Source of the DNA: an uncultured Alteromonadaceae bacterium
GTDB taxonomy: Bacteria; Pseudomonadota; Gammaproteobacteria; Enterobacterales; Alteromonadaceae
DNA length: 52,768 nt
Direction: 5' to 3'
Assembly (NCBI GenBank): GCA_938085045.1
Contig: CALKGI010000090.1
Coordinates: 1 to 52,768, forward strand
The notes under the pieces were generated by a model that saw only the letters and a program-made list of their open reading frames with translations, did no database searches and had not been told where the DNA came from. Of the stretch, positions 34,892 to 44,571 are shown piece by piece (position 1 is the stretch's first letter; every line of letters starts with the position of its first letter). The position numbers and the translations under genes are program-made.

Positions 34892-35629
34892 ATGAACAGA
34901 GAAAAATATAAGTGGCAGTTGGCTGAAGGGATTAAGGCGCGATTGAGTGATTCGAGTTATGGTCGTCAACGGGCAATTTTTGACAGTGGACAGTTGCTGC
35001 TGGTACTGCATGAGCCACCCAAACATGATGAGAAAGAGCGAATTGTTACGGTATTTTTGCGCGAAAGTGATGGTGGCTGGTCGCATAATGGCCAGAAAAA
35101 GGGTGAGAATATGTTGCGTCGCCTGCTTGAGTCTTATCGTAAGAAACTCGACGAGTTTGAGGCGTTGTATGACAATGCCAAAACTGCCGATGGGTTATTT
35201 GCGGTGATTGAAGATCTTAATCCTTCAGTCAGGGCGATTAAAAACCTTGATATGGCAATGCAGTCTGCTCGCGAGTCGGTGGTGGATGACAAGTTTTTGT
35301 TGGAAATGCGCGATGAAGCCAGTGATGTTTTTCGAAATTATGAACTATTAAGTGAAGAAACCCGCTTGGCTTTGGATTATCGCATTGCCAAAAATGCCGA
35401 AGCGCAGATCAGTGAATCGCGTAAGATGGGCAAAGCGCAACACAAATTGAATTTGATGGCGGCAATTACTTTTCCGATGATGGCATTGTCATCTTTGTTC
35501 GGGATGAACCTGCTTAGCGGACTCGAAAGTATCAAAGGCGGGCTGTTTTGGGTGGTAATGACGTTTGGTCTTATTTGCGGCGTTTCTGCATTGCGCTGGA
35601 TACTTAAAGACAAGAAAAACGAGGGTTGA
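34892..35629 (+). CDS. Short CorA-like membrane protein with GMN motif
   Basis: The 245-residue protein has a long helical soluble region (about 1-180) including LLESYRKKLDEFEALYDN and RNYELLSEETRLALDY, then two C-terminal membrane segments. The first ends with SSLFGMNLL, the GMN signature (204-206) that defines the pore of CorA-type Mg2+ channels, and the second is GLFWVVMTFGLICGVSALRW. CorA proteins are usually 310-350 residues with a beta-rich N-domain; this version lacks that size, so it may be a distinct CorA relative. ATG at 34892 follows AGGAG. Confidence 0.8.
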   Translation: MNREKYKWQLAEGIKARLSDSSYGRQRAIFDSGQLLLVLHEPPKHDEKERIVTVFLRESDGGWSHNGQKKGENMLRRLLESYRKKLDEFEALYDNAKTADGLFAVIEDLNPSVRAIKNLDMAMQSARESVVDDKFLLEMRDEASDVFRNYELLSEETRLALDYRIAKNAEAQISESRKMGKAQHKLNLMAAITFPMMALSSLFGMNLLSGLESIKGGLFWVVMTFGLICGVSALRWILKDKKNEG

Positions 35630-35658
35630 GCAAATTGCCCGGCGTACCGGGCAACCTA

Positions 35659-36357
35659 TTATTTGATATAAGCAAAGGCATCGGCAAACATATGTTCGCG
35701 CACGGCACCTTGGGCTATAAAGTCGTCACGAACTATTTTTACCATGTCAAAATGTCCGGCTATGTATATGTCGTAATCTTGTAAATTGTCGATATCGTTC
35801 ATCGCCGCAAGATGTACATATCCTGTTTTACCTTGCCAACTTTCGTCGGGGTGTTCGATGACAGGTATATAAGTGAAGCCTTTGTTGTCTTGTTGCCATT
35901 GCTTCATGGCGGCATCGGCATACATCGATTGTTGGTTTTTACCACCCCAATACAATAATACCTGATGATTGGGTTTGGTTTGTGCCAGATGAAGGGCTAT
36001 GGATTGTACGTATGAGAATCCGGTGCCGCCTGCCAGTAATAAAATCGGTCGGTCACTGTCTTGCCGTAATTGTGCATCGCCCAGTCCTACCTCAATGTCG
36101 AGTTGACCCTTTTCTTTGCATAAATCAATTACTTGCATTGCGTAACTGTTTTCTACGGTGGCACCTATGTGCAGTTCAAGGTGGGTTTGGTCAGGTGCTG
36201 AGGCGATGGAAAAAGGGCGTTTGTCTTTTTCGCCCATCACCACTTGTAGGTATTGACCGGCTTTAAAGTCAAATGCTTGATCTGTTGTCAATTCAACGTG
36301 GTAGACGTGGTCGTTTACTCGTTTGAGTTTTGCTACTTTACAGGTGATCGCAGACAT
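35659..36357 (-). CDS. fre: NAD(P)H-flavin reductase
   Basis: The 232-residue cytoplasmic enzyme reduces free flavins with NAD(P)H. The FAD/FMN-binding beta-barrel (about 1-100) contains GQYLQVVMGEKDKRPFSIAS (RPFS), and the NAD-binding part has LLLAGGTGFSYVQSI and YWGGKN. The C-terminal AGHFDMVKIVRDDF is typical. In this group fre lies next to ubiD, as here; ubiD is upstream on the same strand with a 208-base gap. Reduced flavin supplies prenyl-FMN-type chemistry and many other reactions. Confidence 0.93.
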   Translation of the reverse strand: MSAITCKVAKLKRVNDHVYHVELTTDQAFDFKAGQYLQVVMGEKDKRPFSIASAPDQTHLELHIGATVENSYAMQVIDLCKEKGQLDIEVGLGDAQLRQDSDRPILLLAGGTGFSYVQSIALHLAQTKPNHQVLLYWGGKNQQSMYADAAMKQWQQDNKGFTYIPVIEHPDESWQGKTGYVHLAAMNDIDNLQDYDIYIAGHFDMVKIVRDDFIAQGAVREHMFADAFAYIK

Positions 36358-36379
36358 TTATTTTTCTTCTCTTTATCGT

Positions 36380-36410
36380 CCTGAAACTCACGTCCGTGAG
36401 AGATTTCAGG
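36380..36410. repeat. Hairpin-forming inverted repeat between ubiD and fre
   Basis: CCTGAAACTCACG and CGTGAGAGATTTCAGG form a near-perfect stem around a TC centre. It lies in the leader of fre; it may be a terminator or processing hairpin following ubiD. A second, weaker CTGAAATT/AATTTCAG inverted repeat lies near 36474-36497. Confidence 0.55.
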
Positions 36411-36565
36411 AAACCGTTACGTTCGAGCAAGTGGAACTTCACTCACTTTTATCAACATGGATGTTGTGTATGCTGAAATTGCAGGAGCAAATTTCAGTCA
36501 ACAAGTTGAAAAGGCGGTATCGGGATATATTACCCAACTAAACCCTTTCGGGATGGCAATAGCTA

Positions 36566-38059
36566 TTATTTATCAGTCGATGATTCAGTTATTCCCAGCG
36601 AATCCCAAATATCATCAATTTTTTGTTTTACCGTAGGGTCCATCGTGATGGGTTCACCCCATTCGCGTGTGGTTTCACCGGGCATTTTGTTGGTGGCATC
36701 TAATCCCATTTTAGATCCTAAGCCCGACACCGGTGATGCAAAGTCAAGATAATCTATCGGCGTATTATCAATCATCACGGTGTCGCGAGAAGGGTCCATT
36801 CGGGTGGTGATGGCCCAAATTACGTCATTCCAATCTCGGGCATTTACATCATCATCGCAAACAATGACAAACTTGGTGTACATAAATTGACGCAAGAATG
36901 ACCAAACAGCCATCATAACCCGCTTGGCATGACCGGGATATTGTTTTTTAATCGTTACCACGGCCAGACGGTATGAACAGCCCTCGGGGGGTAAATAAAA
37001 ATCAACAATTTCAGGGTATTGCTTTTGTAAGATGGGCACGAACACTTCGTTCAATGCCACGCCTAGCACAGCAGGTTCATCTGGTGGCCTGCCAGTATAG
37101 GTGCTGTGGTAAATCGGGTTTTCTCGGTGAGTGATGTGGGTGACGGTAAATACCGGGAAAGATTCTACCTCATTATAATAGCCAGTATGGTCGCCGTATG
37201 GACCTTCGTCGGCCATCTCACCGGGTTCGATATAACCTTCGAGCACAAATTCGGCGCTGGCAGGTACTTCGAGGTCGTTCGAGATACATTTGACTACTTC
37301 TGTGTTGTCGCCCCTGAGTAATCCTGCAAAACCGTATTCAGACAAGGTGTCTGGCACGGGCGTTACAGCACCCAAAATCGTGGCGGGGTCGGCACCCAAT
37401 GCAACCGAGGCAGGAAAGCGTTCGCCCGGGTGTTCTTGTTGCCATTCTCTAAAATCTAATGCACCGCCTCGATGAGACAGCCAACGCATGATTAATTTGT
37501 TTCGACCAATCAATTGTTGACGGTAAATGCCAAGGTTTTGGCGCTCTTTTAACGGTCCACGTGTGACGGTTAAACCCCAAGTTATGAGCGGAGCTGCATC
37601 GCCGGGCCAGCAGGTCATTATTGGCAGGCGGGTTAAGTCTACGTCTTCACCTGTTAATACAACTTTTTGGCAAGGGGCTTTTTTGACTCGTTTAGGTGCC
37701 ATGTTCAATACTTGCTTGTAGACAGGTATTTTACTAAAAGCGTCTTTGAGTCCTTTTGGTGGATCGGGTTCTTTTAAAAATGCCAGTAACTTGCCGACTT
37801 CACGCAGTGCGGTGACATCTTCTTGGCCCATGCCTTGGGCGACTCTTTCGGGTGTACCGAAAAGGTTGGCCAATACTGGGATATCATGGCCTTTGACGTT
37901 TTCGAATAATAAGGCGGGGCCTTTAGCCCGCAAAGTACGATCGGCAATTTCGGTGATCTCAAGGTAAGGATCAACCTGTTGAGTGATGCGCTTTAGCTGG
38001 CCTTTTTGTTCGAGCTGGTGGATAAAATCCCGCAGGTCTTTATATTTCATTGCAGACAT
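36566..38059 (-). CDS. ubiD: 4-hydroxy-3-polyprenylbenzoate decarboxylase
   Basis: This prenyl-FMN enzyme decarboxylates polyprenyl-4-hydroxybenzoate in ubiquinone synthesis. The protein has 497 residues, as in E. coli UbiD. Visible motifs include [17 protein letters not shown] at the start, [62 protein letters not shown] (Glu active-site region) and [19 protein letters not shown]. UbiX, which makes the cofactor, is not in the window. The start is given as the first ATG; another in-frame ATG is nine bases later. Confidence 0.96.
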   Translation of the reverse strand: MSAMKYKDLRDFIHQLEQKGQLKRITQQVDPYLEITEIADRTLRAKGPALLFENVKGHDIPVLANLFGTPERVAQGMGQEDVTALREVGKLLAFLKEPDPPKGLKDAFSKIPVYKQVLNMAPKRVKKAPCQKVVLTGEDVDLTRLPIMTCWPGDAAPLITWGLTVTRGPLKERQNLGIYRQQLIGRNKLIMRWLSHRGGALDFREWQQEHPGERFPASVALGADPATILGAVTPVPDTLSEYGFAGLLRGDNTEVVKCISNDLEVPASAEFVLEGYIEPGEMADEGPYGDHTGYYNEVESFPVFTVTHITHRENPIYHSTYTGRPPDEPAVLGVALNEVFVPILQKQYPEIVDFYLPPEGCSYRLAVVTIKKQYPGHAKRVMMAVWSFLRQFMYTKFVIVCDDDVNARDWNDVIWAITTRMDPSRDTVMIDNTPIDYLDFASPVSGLGSKMGLDATNKMPGETTREWGEPITMDPTVKQKIDDIWDSLGITESSTDK

Positions 38060-38289
38060 GATTGTGAGGATAGATGGGCATGATTATAACGTTTATCTTG
38101 CTGTTTGTATTGAGTAAATCCAGCAGTTTGATTGGAGTAGATAATGCGATGAGGTAAAGCGCTGATTTTTTCAGCGGCGATTGCGTGGGCCATGATTCTA
38201 AATCGGGACTTTGGTTGTCATTATACTATAACTGGGCTATACGTTAGGTCTATCATGTCACTCATAAAGACAATAAAACAGGATGTACT

Positions 38290-39948
38290 GTGAAAATACT
38301 GGTTGTTGACGACACCGAAGAAAATCGAGAAATGCTGACCTTTATCCTCGAAATGGATGGTCATGATGTCATCGAAGCCTGTAATGGTCTCGAAGGGTTA
38401 AATGCATTAAAAGAGCATATGCCCGATTTGGTATTGATGGATGTATTAATGCCGGTAATGGATGGTTTTGAGTCAACGGTGGCGATAAGAGAGTTTTTGG
38501 GTGACATCTATATTCCTATTTTGTTTCTCACTGGGTTATCTGATGACGAAACCTTGTCTAAGTGTCTTACCATTGGTGGTGATGATTTTCTTTATAAACC
38601 GATTTCAAATCAGGTGCTGCGGGCCAAAATTAATTCTCATGGGCGGGTTAAAGACCTGACCGAACAATTGAACCATCAAAATGAAGAACTTTCGAGATTA
38701 AACAACCAAAACGAACGCGAGCAAGAGATTGCCATCACTGTTTTTGAACGCGCGATGGGGGTTAGTTTAAAAGACTGCCCTAATACCCGTAGCTTTATGT
38801 CTCCGGCGGCGATGTTTTGTGGCGATATTTTTCTTACTTCGATTTCTCCGGCCGGCGCACTTTATGTTTTATTAGCAGATATTACCGGTCACGGGTTGCC
38901 TGCTGCCATCGGAGCCTTACCAGTTTCACAGATGTTCTTCGACGCTACTGCGCGCGGAGATTCAGTCAGTGAAATTGCACGCAGCATGAACCATACCCTC
39001 GACAATTATTTACCTGAAGAAATGTTTGCTGCGGCGACCATTTTAGAGCTTAATTCTGCGGGTACTCGCTGTACAATTTGGACCGGCGGTTTGCCGGATA
39101 TTTTGATCACCGATGCGACCGGCAATCTTAAAGAATCGATTAAATCACAACATATGGCACTGGGTATTTACTCCGATGAAGATTTTAAGCGGGATGTGAT
39201 TGTCAGGCATTTCGAACTCGGCGACCGACTATTCTTTTACACTGATGGTATCACTGAATCATGCAACCGGGAGGGTAACCGCTATGGCGACCCTAGGTTG
39301 TTGAGTATTTTTGATGGTGAAAGTAAAGATATCTTTCAAGAAGTGATTGATGACAATGCGCTGTTTCGCGATGGGATTAAACAGGATGACGACATCACTT
39401 TGGTCGAGATCACTTGTATGCCAGTCGTCTCTGAAAAGGTGAGTTATCAACCCAAACCCCAAGATAAAATTCCATGGCATGTGGATATGAATCTACAGGC
39501 CAAAGACTTGAAAGGTCGCTCGCCAATTGGGTTGCTCACCGACATCATTGGTGTTTCACCTTGTGTTGCCCAACACAAAGATAATTTGCACACCATTTTG
39601 ACTGAATTGTTTTCTAATGCTTTTGAGCATGGCGTATTGCGGTTGTCGTCTGATTTGAAACGAGCTGATGATGGTTATCTTGAATATTATGAGCAACGCC
39701 AAGAGCGGTTAGAGGCACTGGAAGAGGGTCATGTCAATATAGGGGTGAGCTTTTCGGTTGAGGAGGGTCATGGTCGTTTGAAAATTGCTTTTGATGACAG
39801 TGGCGATGGTTTTGATTTGAGTAATCTACGCAAGTCGGGCGCCGATGATACGTTTGGCCGAGGTCTGAAGTTAATCAATTCAATCTGTGATGAAGTGGTT
39901 TATTCTAAAGAAGGGACCAGAGTGGACATTACTTACCGGATTTATTAA
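38290..39948 (+). CDS. crsR: CrsR/HsbR-type partner-switch regulator: receiver, PP2C phosphatase, RsbW-like kinase
   Basis: The 552-residue protein is a three-domain switch. The receiver (1-120) has DD at 7-8, phosphoacceptor Asp51 in VLMDVLMPVMDG and Lys in LYKPIS. A SpoIIE-type PP2C domain (about 150-380) follows, with FCGDIFL, LADITGHGLPAAIG, YTDGITES and DDDITLVEI. The C-terminal HATPase (about 405-552) has LTELFSNAFEHG and DDSGDGFDL, resembling RsbW-type anti-sigma kinases. In Shewanella CrsR and Pseudomonas HsbR this order is used to dephosphorylate, phosphorylate and bind an anti-anti-sigma factor, sequestering sigma-S or FlgM. The start follows an AGGAT-type site. It converges on the crsA-like gene. 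The assignment to CrsR rather than HsbR is by genus-level expectation. Confidence 0.85.
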   Translation: MKILVVDDTEENREMLTFILEMDGHDVIEACNGLEGLNALKEHMPDLVLMDVLMPVMDGFESTVAIREFLGDIYIPILFLTGLSDDETLSKCLTIGGDDFLYKPISNQVLRAKINSHGRVKDLTEQLNHQNEELSRLNNQNEREQEIAITVFERAMGVSLKDCPNTRSFMSPAAMFCGDIFLTSISPAGALYVLLADITGHGLPAAIGALPVSQMFFDATARGDSVSEIARSMNHTLDNYLPEEMFAAATILELNSAGTRCTIWTGGLPDILITDATGNLKESIKSQHMALGIYSDEDFKRDVIVRHFELGDRLFFYTDGITESCNREGNRYGDPRLLSIFDGESKDIFQEVIDDNALFRDGIKQDDDITLVEITCMPVVSEKVSYQPKPQDKIPWHVDMNLQAKDLKGRSPIGLLTDIIGVSPCVAQHKDNLHTILTELFSNAFEHGVLRLSSDLKRADDGYLEYYEQRQERLEALEEGHVNIGVSFSVEEGHGRLKIAFDDSGDGFDLSNLRKSGADDTFGRGLKLINSICDEVVYSKEGTRVDITYRIY

Positions 39949-39991
39949 TTGGGCTTTATTGGTGCGACTCCAATATTTAGATACTACGTAA

Positions 39992-40025
39992 ACAAAAAAA
40001 CCGGACTGATGTCCGGTTTTTTTGT
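39992..40025. terminator. Bidirectional terminator between crsR- and crsA-like genes
   Basis: ACCGGAC, TGAT loop, GTCCGGT (40000-40017) is flanked by seven A on one side and seven T on the other, so it can stop transcription from both strands. Confidence 0.92.
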
Positions 40026-40077
40026 TTTGAATCATATTTACTGATGATCACTGGGGGTAAATCAGTACAACATGGTG

Positions 40078-40380
40078 TTATTCGATAACAAACTGTTCGC
40101 CAAATCTGGCGATTTCTAAAATATTCATGACTTGGGGGTTGGCGGTTCGCAAGCGGATATCTGCGCTGGTGCCAAAATGTTTGCGTAATTTAATCAGCAT
40201 ACCCAAACCCGAGCTGTCCATGTAATCTGTTTTGCGAAAATCGATCACTACGGTGTGTGCAGCTGTTGGGATCCCTTCGTATGATTGTCGAAAGGGCTTT
40301 ACCTGATTGAAATCAAAATCACCACTAATTGAGATCACATATTCGTTATCACTGTTAGGGCCTGTTGCTGTTATTGCCAT
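40078..40380 (-). CDS. crsA: STAS-domain anti-anti-sigma factor, CrsA/HsbA-like
   Basis: The 100-residue protein is one STAS domain: ISISGDFDFNQVKPF at the start, VVIDFRKTDYMDSSGLGMLIKL with phosphorylatable Ser56, and IRLRTANPQVMNILEIARF. Dephosphorylated STAS factors capture the kinase domain of their partner and free the sigma factor. It faces the CrsR-like gene, 129 bases apart, with a shared terminator. The ATG at 40380 follows a GGAGAAA site. Its sole visible partner is the neighbouring CrsR-like protein. Confidence 0.87.
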   Translation of the reverse strand: MAITATGPNSDNEYVISISGDFDFNQVKPFRQSYEGIPTAAHTVVIDFRKTDYMDSSGLGMLIKLRKHFGTSADIRLRTANPQVMNILEIARFGEQFVIE

Positions 40381-40837
40381 AGCTTTCTCCTGCTAAATTG
40401 TCCTGTTTTAACTTAAGTATCTATCAATGTAGCGTTGTCGAAACAAAGGTATAGATGTTTATTGACGCCCGTGTCATTTGCGCACGAACGATATTTCATA
40501 GATTACGTTTAGTATTTTATAGCAGATTTAGCCGCTTTTGCGAATTAATTATAAAATGATACAAATTTTCTGTGCTGTTGAGTTTGCCACAAAACTACTG
40601 CGTCTTATGCGAAAAAATTTGTCTGTTTGTAGGGTAATTAGCCAACTAGAAGACACTGGGATCCCTTGTCACCGTTTATGTTTGTTATTCTGTTATTACT
40701 GGGCTATATCTTAGGTTTGTCAGAGGGTGTAAACTCGGTGCAGTAATGATCGCAGGCATTACGCGGGATAAAATAACAAGTCAAATAAAGGTGCTATTTG
40801 ACTGCAACAAAATTAAGGATTAAAGGTAATAATAACA
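40381..40837. other. Gene-free promoter region between crsA-like and chemoreceptor genes
   Basis: These 457 bases separate divergent genes, so both promoters should lie here. No clear hairpin, repeat or consensus promoter pair stands out by eye. Confidence 0.5.
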
Positions 40838-42544
40838 ATGAAATTCACTGACAGTTTAAAATTTAAAATCGTCCTTGCCGGATTTATTCTCGGGGTTGTT
40901 GTCATTACGCCTCTTTCGTTCTTGAGTATGCAAATCAGTAATAACCTTGACGCCTCCAACGAACAAATCAAGCTGGTTCAAAAGCAAGAAGAATCGGCCA
41001 AATCACAAGTGAAGTTAATTGAGCAGCAAAAAATCGTGTTGACCCATCAGCAAGAACTCAACGAAGCACAGAAAAAATTCACCTCAATGCGAACCTGGTT
41101 GTATGACTTGCAAGTGAGTATGCGTGATGAGTCAGAAGAAAATGCCGATAATGCCCAGCAAGAGCTCGAAGAATTACTTGAAAAAATCAAAAAAACCGAC
41201 CCAGAATCCATTAAGCAGCTATCTCCTAAAGTCGATAATTTATATGGCTATATGATGGAAGCCATCGATGCTTATACCGCAAATGATCGCGAAAAAGGCA
41301 ATGCGTTTGTGGCTAAATCTAGGGATATATCCCGGCAAATCGATGGCATTTTTGACTCACTGTTAAAGCAAGCCAGTGATAGTGTTGATGCCAAAGCTGG
41401 TGAGGTTTCACAAAAAAGTAAAGAGGTCTCTCAGGTCACCGCTGCTGCGGTTTCGGTTAATAAAGATATGGGCGCGGTTACCACGCTGGCATGGTCGATT
41501 GTTATGATTGTTATTATATCATTAACCATTTTTTGTTGGTTGTTGATGAGAACCATTATCACCCCAATCAACCGAGTGCGTAATGACATTATTAGAACAG
41601 AGGCTTCATCGGATTTAACCATTCAAATTGATGTTGAAGGCAAACATGAAATTGCTGAAATGGCCGTGGCTTTTAACTCTATGATGGCGCGTTTTAGAAC
41701 GATTATCATATCAATATCAAAATCGGTGACCGATGTAGGCACTGCTTCACAAAGAACTTGTGATGTGATGGAAAGTGCCGCTAAGGGCATAGTGAAACAG
41801 CACGCCGAAACAGATCAGGTAGCCGTGGCCATTAATGAAATGACGGCAACCGTAGAACATGTTGCCGCCAATGCCCAAGAGGCGTCGAATGCGGCTGATC
41901 AGGCTAACAATGAAAGTGGTGCAAGTCTTAGAGTGAATCAAGAGTCGCAACAATCAATTAATGGTCTTTCTAAAGATGTAACGCAAGCCAGAGAAGTCAT
42001 TAATGATGTTGCCCGGTTAAGTGAAAATATCGGTCAGGTGTTAGATGTCATCGGTAGTATCTCTGACCAAACCAATTTGCTCGCGTTAAATGCGGCCATT
42101 GAAGCGGCCCGAGCCGGTGAAGCTGGCAGAGGTTTTGCGGTGGTTGCCGATGAGGTTAGAATACTTGCCCAACGAACCCGAGAAGCCACAGAAGAAATTA
42201 AGCAAACCATTGAACAGTTGCAAACTGGCACCACAAGCTCGGTAAACGTGATGAACGAAGGGGTTAAGCAGGCGACTGCTGCGGTAGAGCAATCAGAAAA
42301 TGCCGGTAACTCCCTTGAGCTTATTATTGGTCAAATTAATGACATTACTGAGCTTAACTTTGCGATTGCCACAGCGGCGAAAGAGCAAAGTGCAGTGACC
42401 TCAGAGATTAATATCAATGTCGACAATATTCGTGAAATTGCCAATGAGAATGCTGAAGCGGCCAACCGAACTGTAGAAGCTGGTGAACAGCTTTTGTGTA
42501 TGTCAGACGGTTTACAGGCATTGGTTAAAACATTCAGAGTCTAG
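40838..42544 (+). CDS. Methyl-accepting chemotaxis protein
   Basis: The 568-residue receptor has a membrane helix near 10-30, a periplasmic region rich in Gln/Glu/Lys that looks like a long coiled coil (about 35-210, [22 protein letters not shown]), a second membrane helix near 215-238, a HAMP domain, and a cytoplasmic signalling domain with the hairpin tip [20 protein letters not shown] (from Asp410) and [13 protein letters not shown]. No C-terminal receptor pentapeptide is seen. It likely senses a periplasmic helix-bundle ligand. The next gene, a degenerate kinase, follows by 43 bases and may share the transcript. Confidence 0.95.
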   Translation: MKFTDSLKFKIVLAGFILGVVVITPLSFLSMQISNNLDASNEQIKLVQKQEESAKSQVKLIEQQKIVLTHQQELNEAQKKFTSMRTWLYDLQVSMRDESEENADNAQQELEELLEKIKKTDPESIKQLSPKVDNLYGYMMEAIDAYTANDREKGNAFVAKSRDISRQIDGIFDSLLKQASDSVDAKAGEVSQKSKEVSQVTAAAVSVNKDMGAVTTLAWSIVMIVIISLTIFCWLLMRTIITPINRVRNDIIRTEASSDLTIQIDVEGKHEIAEMAVAFNSMMARFRTIIISISKSVTDVGTASQRTCDVMESAAKGIVKQHAETDQVAVAINEMTATVEHVAANAQEASNAADQANNESGASLRVNQESQQSINGLSKDVTQAREVINDVARLSENIGQVLDVIGSISDQTNLLALNAAIEAARAGEAGRGFAVVADEVRILAQRTREATEEIKQTIEQLQTGTTSSVNVMNEGVKQATAAVEQSENAGNSLELIIGQINDITELNFAIATAAKEQSAVTSEININVDNIREIANENAEAANRTVEAGEQLLCMSDGLQALVKTFRV

Positions 42545-42587
42545 TTTTATTGGTACGACACAGCCCCGGAGTAATAAAAAACCCGTT

Positions 42588-43703
42588 ATGAACAAAGATA
42601 AAACCTTATTGCTGGTGAATGATAGTGATCAACACACCAGCCTACTTAAAGGCATGTTAAGCGAATTAGACGTCAAGCTTGTTGCCTGTTCGCCTGACGG
42701 TGTTGTTGAGTCGACTGTAAAATATCAACCTAGTCTGGTTTTGGCGGTTGAATCGACTTTGGCACAGTTGGCCGATATTGTGGATTTGCCCGTATTGTTG
42801 TTGACCGAGGGTGGTGGCTCAGACGCGCTGGGCGAGTTTATAGAGCAGGGTGTGGCCGATTTTATTTTCACTCCGCTGAATAAATTCCAGGCGCAGCAGG
42901 CGGTTACTCGACAATTAGCCTTGATTGATTCAGAGGCGACCAAACAACGACTTGTTCGCCAGACTCTAAAATATCAAGAGTTGGGTGAGCTGGTCGGGCT
43001 GGTCAGTCATGAAGTGGCTTCACCGCTGGGTAATGTCAATACTGCGGTCAGTTTTTTACTTGAATCTAGTGAGAAGATCAAAGGCAGCTTTGATGACAAA
43101 AAGCTGGCTGCCAACGATTTAGAACGCTTTTTAAAGCAAACACACAAAGCGCTGACCATGTGCGTTAAAAACGGTAGCAATGCCGGTGGCATTATCAGTA
43201 GTTTCAGAACGGTGGCGATTAACCAGTGTATGGAAAACCTTAATCAGTTTTACTTACACCGTTACTTAGATGACATTGTTTTAACGCTTAAATCAAAAAT
43301 GAAAAAGTTGCCCCACGAAATTCACATTGTCATTGGTGAAAGTGTTGAAATGACCAGTTATTCTGGCGCCTTTTCTCAAGTGATTAACGGCCTTATCAAC
43401 AAGAGTATTATTCATGGCTTTGATGACCGGGTTGCAGGCAAAATCATTATTAATGCTGCTGTGCAAACAGGAGATGGTGACGGCGATAAGGTTGTACTCA
43501 ATTATATTGATAATGGCAAAGGTATGGATGAAACTACGTTGAAGGGGTTATTGTCCAAACAAACTGATAGCCCTAGCAATGGTTTAACCACGGCTATGCT
43601 CAAACGGATAGTTGAAGAACAAATGCAAGGGACTATGCAAGTCAGTTCAAGCGAAGGTGAAGGAATTCATTGCACGCTTGTGTTGCCGCAAAGGCTGAGT
43701 TAA
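42588..43703 (+). CDS. Degenerate receiver-histidine kinase protein
   Basis: The protein is about 371 residues. The N-terminal receiver-like domain (1-115) has LLLVNDSDQH in place of the usual DD pair, and PSLVLAVEST in place of the phosphorylatable Asp, so it is a pseudo-receiver. A HisKA-like helix carries His141 in GLVSHEVASPLGNVNTAV. The ATPase domain has NGLINKSIIHGF, where the usual N-box Asn appears to be replaced by Lys, and YIDNGKGMDE. It may be a weak kinase, phosphatase or scaffold. ATG at 42588 is used; a GGAG lies 18 bases upstream. It lies between a chemoreceptor and a heme sensor in one likely operon. Confidence 0.82.
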   Translation: MNKDKTLLLVNDSDQHTSLLKGMLSELDVKLVACSPDGVVESTVKYQPSLVLAVESTLAQLADIVDLPVLLLTEGGGSDALGEFIEQGVADFIFTPLNKFQAQQAVTRQLALIDSEATKQRLVRQTLKYQELGELVGLVSHEVASPLGNVNTAVSFLLESSEKIKGSFDDKKLAANDLERFLKQTHKALTMCVKNGSNAGGIISSFRTVAINQCMENLNQFYLHRYLDDIVLTLKSKMKKLPHEIHIVIGESVEMTSYSGAFSQVINGLINKSIIHGFDDRVAGKIIINAAVQTGDGDGDKVVLNYIDNGKGMDETTLKGLLSKQTDSPSNGLTTAMLKRIVEEQMQGTMQVSSSEGEGIHCTLVLPQRLS

Positions 43704-43738
43704 CCACGTCTTTGCCACCAAATGCAAAAAGAGAGTCG

Positions 43739-44497
43739 ATGCCGTTTTTCTTCATTGATACCACAATTCTCAAAATGAATAAGTTTATTCGATATGTATC
43801 TTTGAGTGGCATCGTATTGCTGCTAGCATTGCCCGCTGTGGCAATAGCCGATACTCAGGCGAACATCGCTTCAGAACTCACCTCTATTTTCCGTGCCGCC
43901 AGATTGGTGGTCTCGTCCAATCAATCCCATATTAACGATGCGTTGATTGGCGACAAAGGGATGTCGGCTGATGTGGTAGCGCAAAAAACCATAATCAACT
44001 TTGAAATAGCTACGGCAAAAACGCTGAAAATAGACACCACGGCTAAAAAAGCGATGATCCGTGCGGTTAAAGATGTCATGGATGAGAATCAGCTGTTGAT
44101 CAATGAGGCAGGGATAGGGCTAAAAGGTTTTTTACCCGCTATTTTCGCTCGTCAGGTCGCGACTAAGTTTACTGCGTTGATGCAGGGCAAGATGAAAATA
44201 AAGTTGACGGCACCAAAACGGCTTATCCGTAATCGCGCCAACAGGCCTGACAGATGGGAAGCGAATATCATCGAATCTTTGTTCAAGAAAGTGGGTTACG
44301 AACAAGGTAAAGCATTTTTTGAACAAACTCAATATAAAGGCAAAGACGCCTTTCGGTTTATTTTACCTGAGTATTACGATAAATCTTGTTTGGATTGTCA
44401 TGGTAAACCCAGAGGGGCTCGTGATATTACCGGGGGTAAAAAGGAAGGCGGTGAGCTTGGTCAACTTGGTGGCGCAATTAGTTTAATTATTTATTAA
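43739..44497 (+). CDS. DUF3365/Tll0287-like c-type heme sensor protein
   Basis: The protein has a signal peptide or anchor (a hydrophobic stretch around LSGIVLLLALPAVAIAD), then the DUF3365 domain. Its C-terminal end carries the single c-heme site CLDCHG (Cys217, Cys220, His221 from this start), within LPEYYDKSCLDCHGKPRG, followed by KEGGELGQLGGAISL, which is the family's usual end. Such domains bind one heme in periplasmic sensors of kinases and chemoreceptors, but here the domain is free. ATG 43739 follows GAGAG; ATG 43775 gives a shorter signal peptide and is an alternative. It overlaps neither neighbour; the upstream gene ends 35 bases before. Confidence 0.85.
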   Translation: MPFFFIDTTILKMNKFIRYVSLSGIVLLLALPAVAIADTQANIASELTSIFRAARLVVSSNQSHINDALIGDKGMSADVVAQKTIINFEIATAKTLKIDTTAKKAMIRAVKDVMDENQLLINEAGIGLKGFLPAIFARQVATKFTALMQGKMKIKLTAPKRLIRNRANRPDRWEANIIESLFKKVGYEQGKAFFEQTQYKGKDAFRFILPEYYDKSCLDCHGKPRGARDITGGKKEGGELGQLGGAISLIIY

Positions 44498-44541
44498 TGA
44501 TCTGGCTCTTACTGAGTAATTCAGCGGTTTAGAGTTGAATT

Positions 44542-44563
44542 GAGCGAGGTTAAAACCTCGCTC
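44542..44563. terminator. Hairpin between convergent heme-sensor and transporter genes
   Basis: GAGCGAGGTT and AACCTCGCTC form a perfect 10-bp stem around AA. The following T content is low, so termination could be Rho-assisted, but its place between convergent genes supports a shared terminator. Confidence 0.65.
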
Positions 44564-44571
44564 GTTATGTA

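Noticed and set aside
36323..36541. Plus-strand 72-codon ORF across the ubiD-fre gap
   Set aside because: It overlaps the fre start and the inverted repeat, with no signal, domain or ribosome site.
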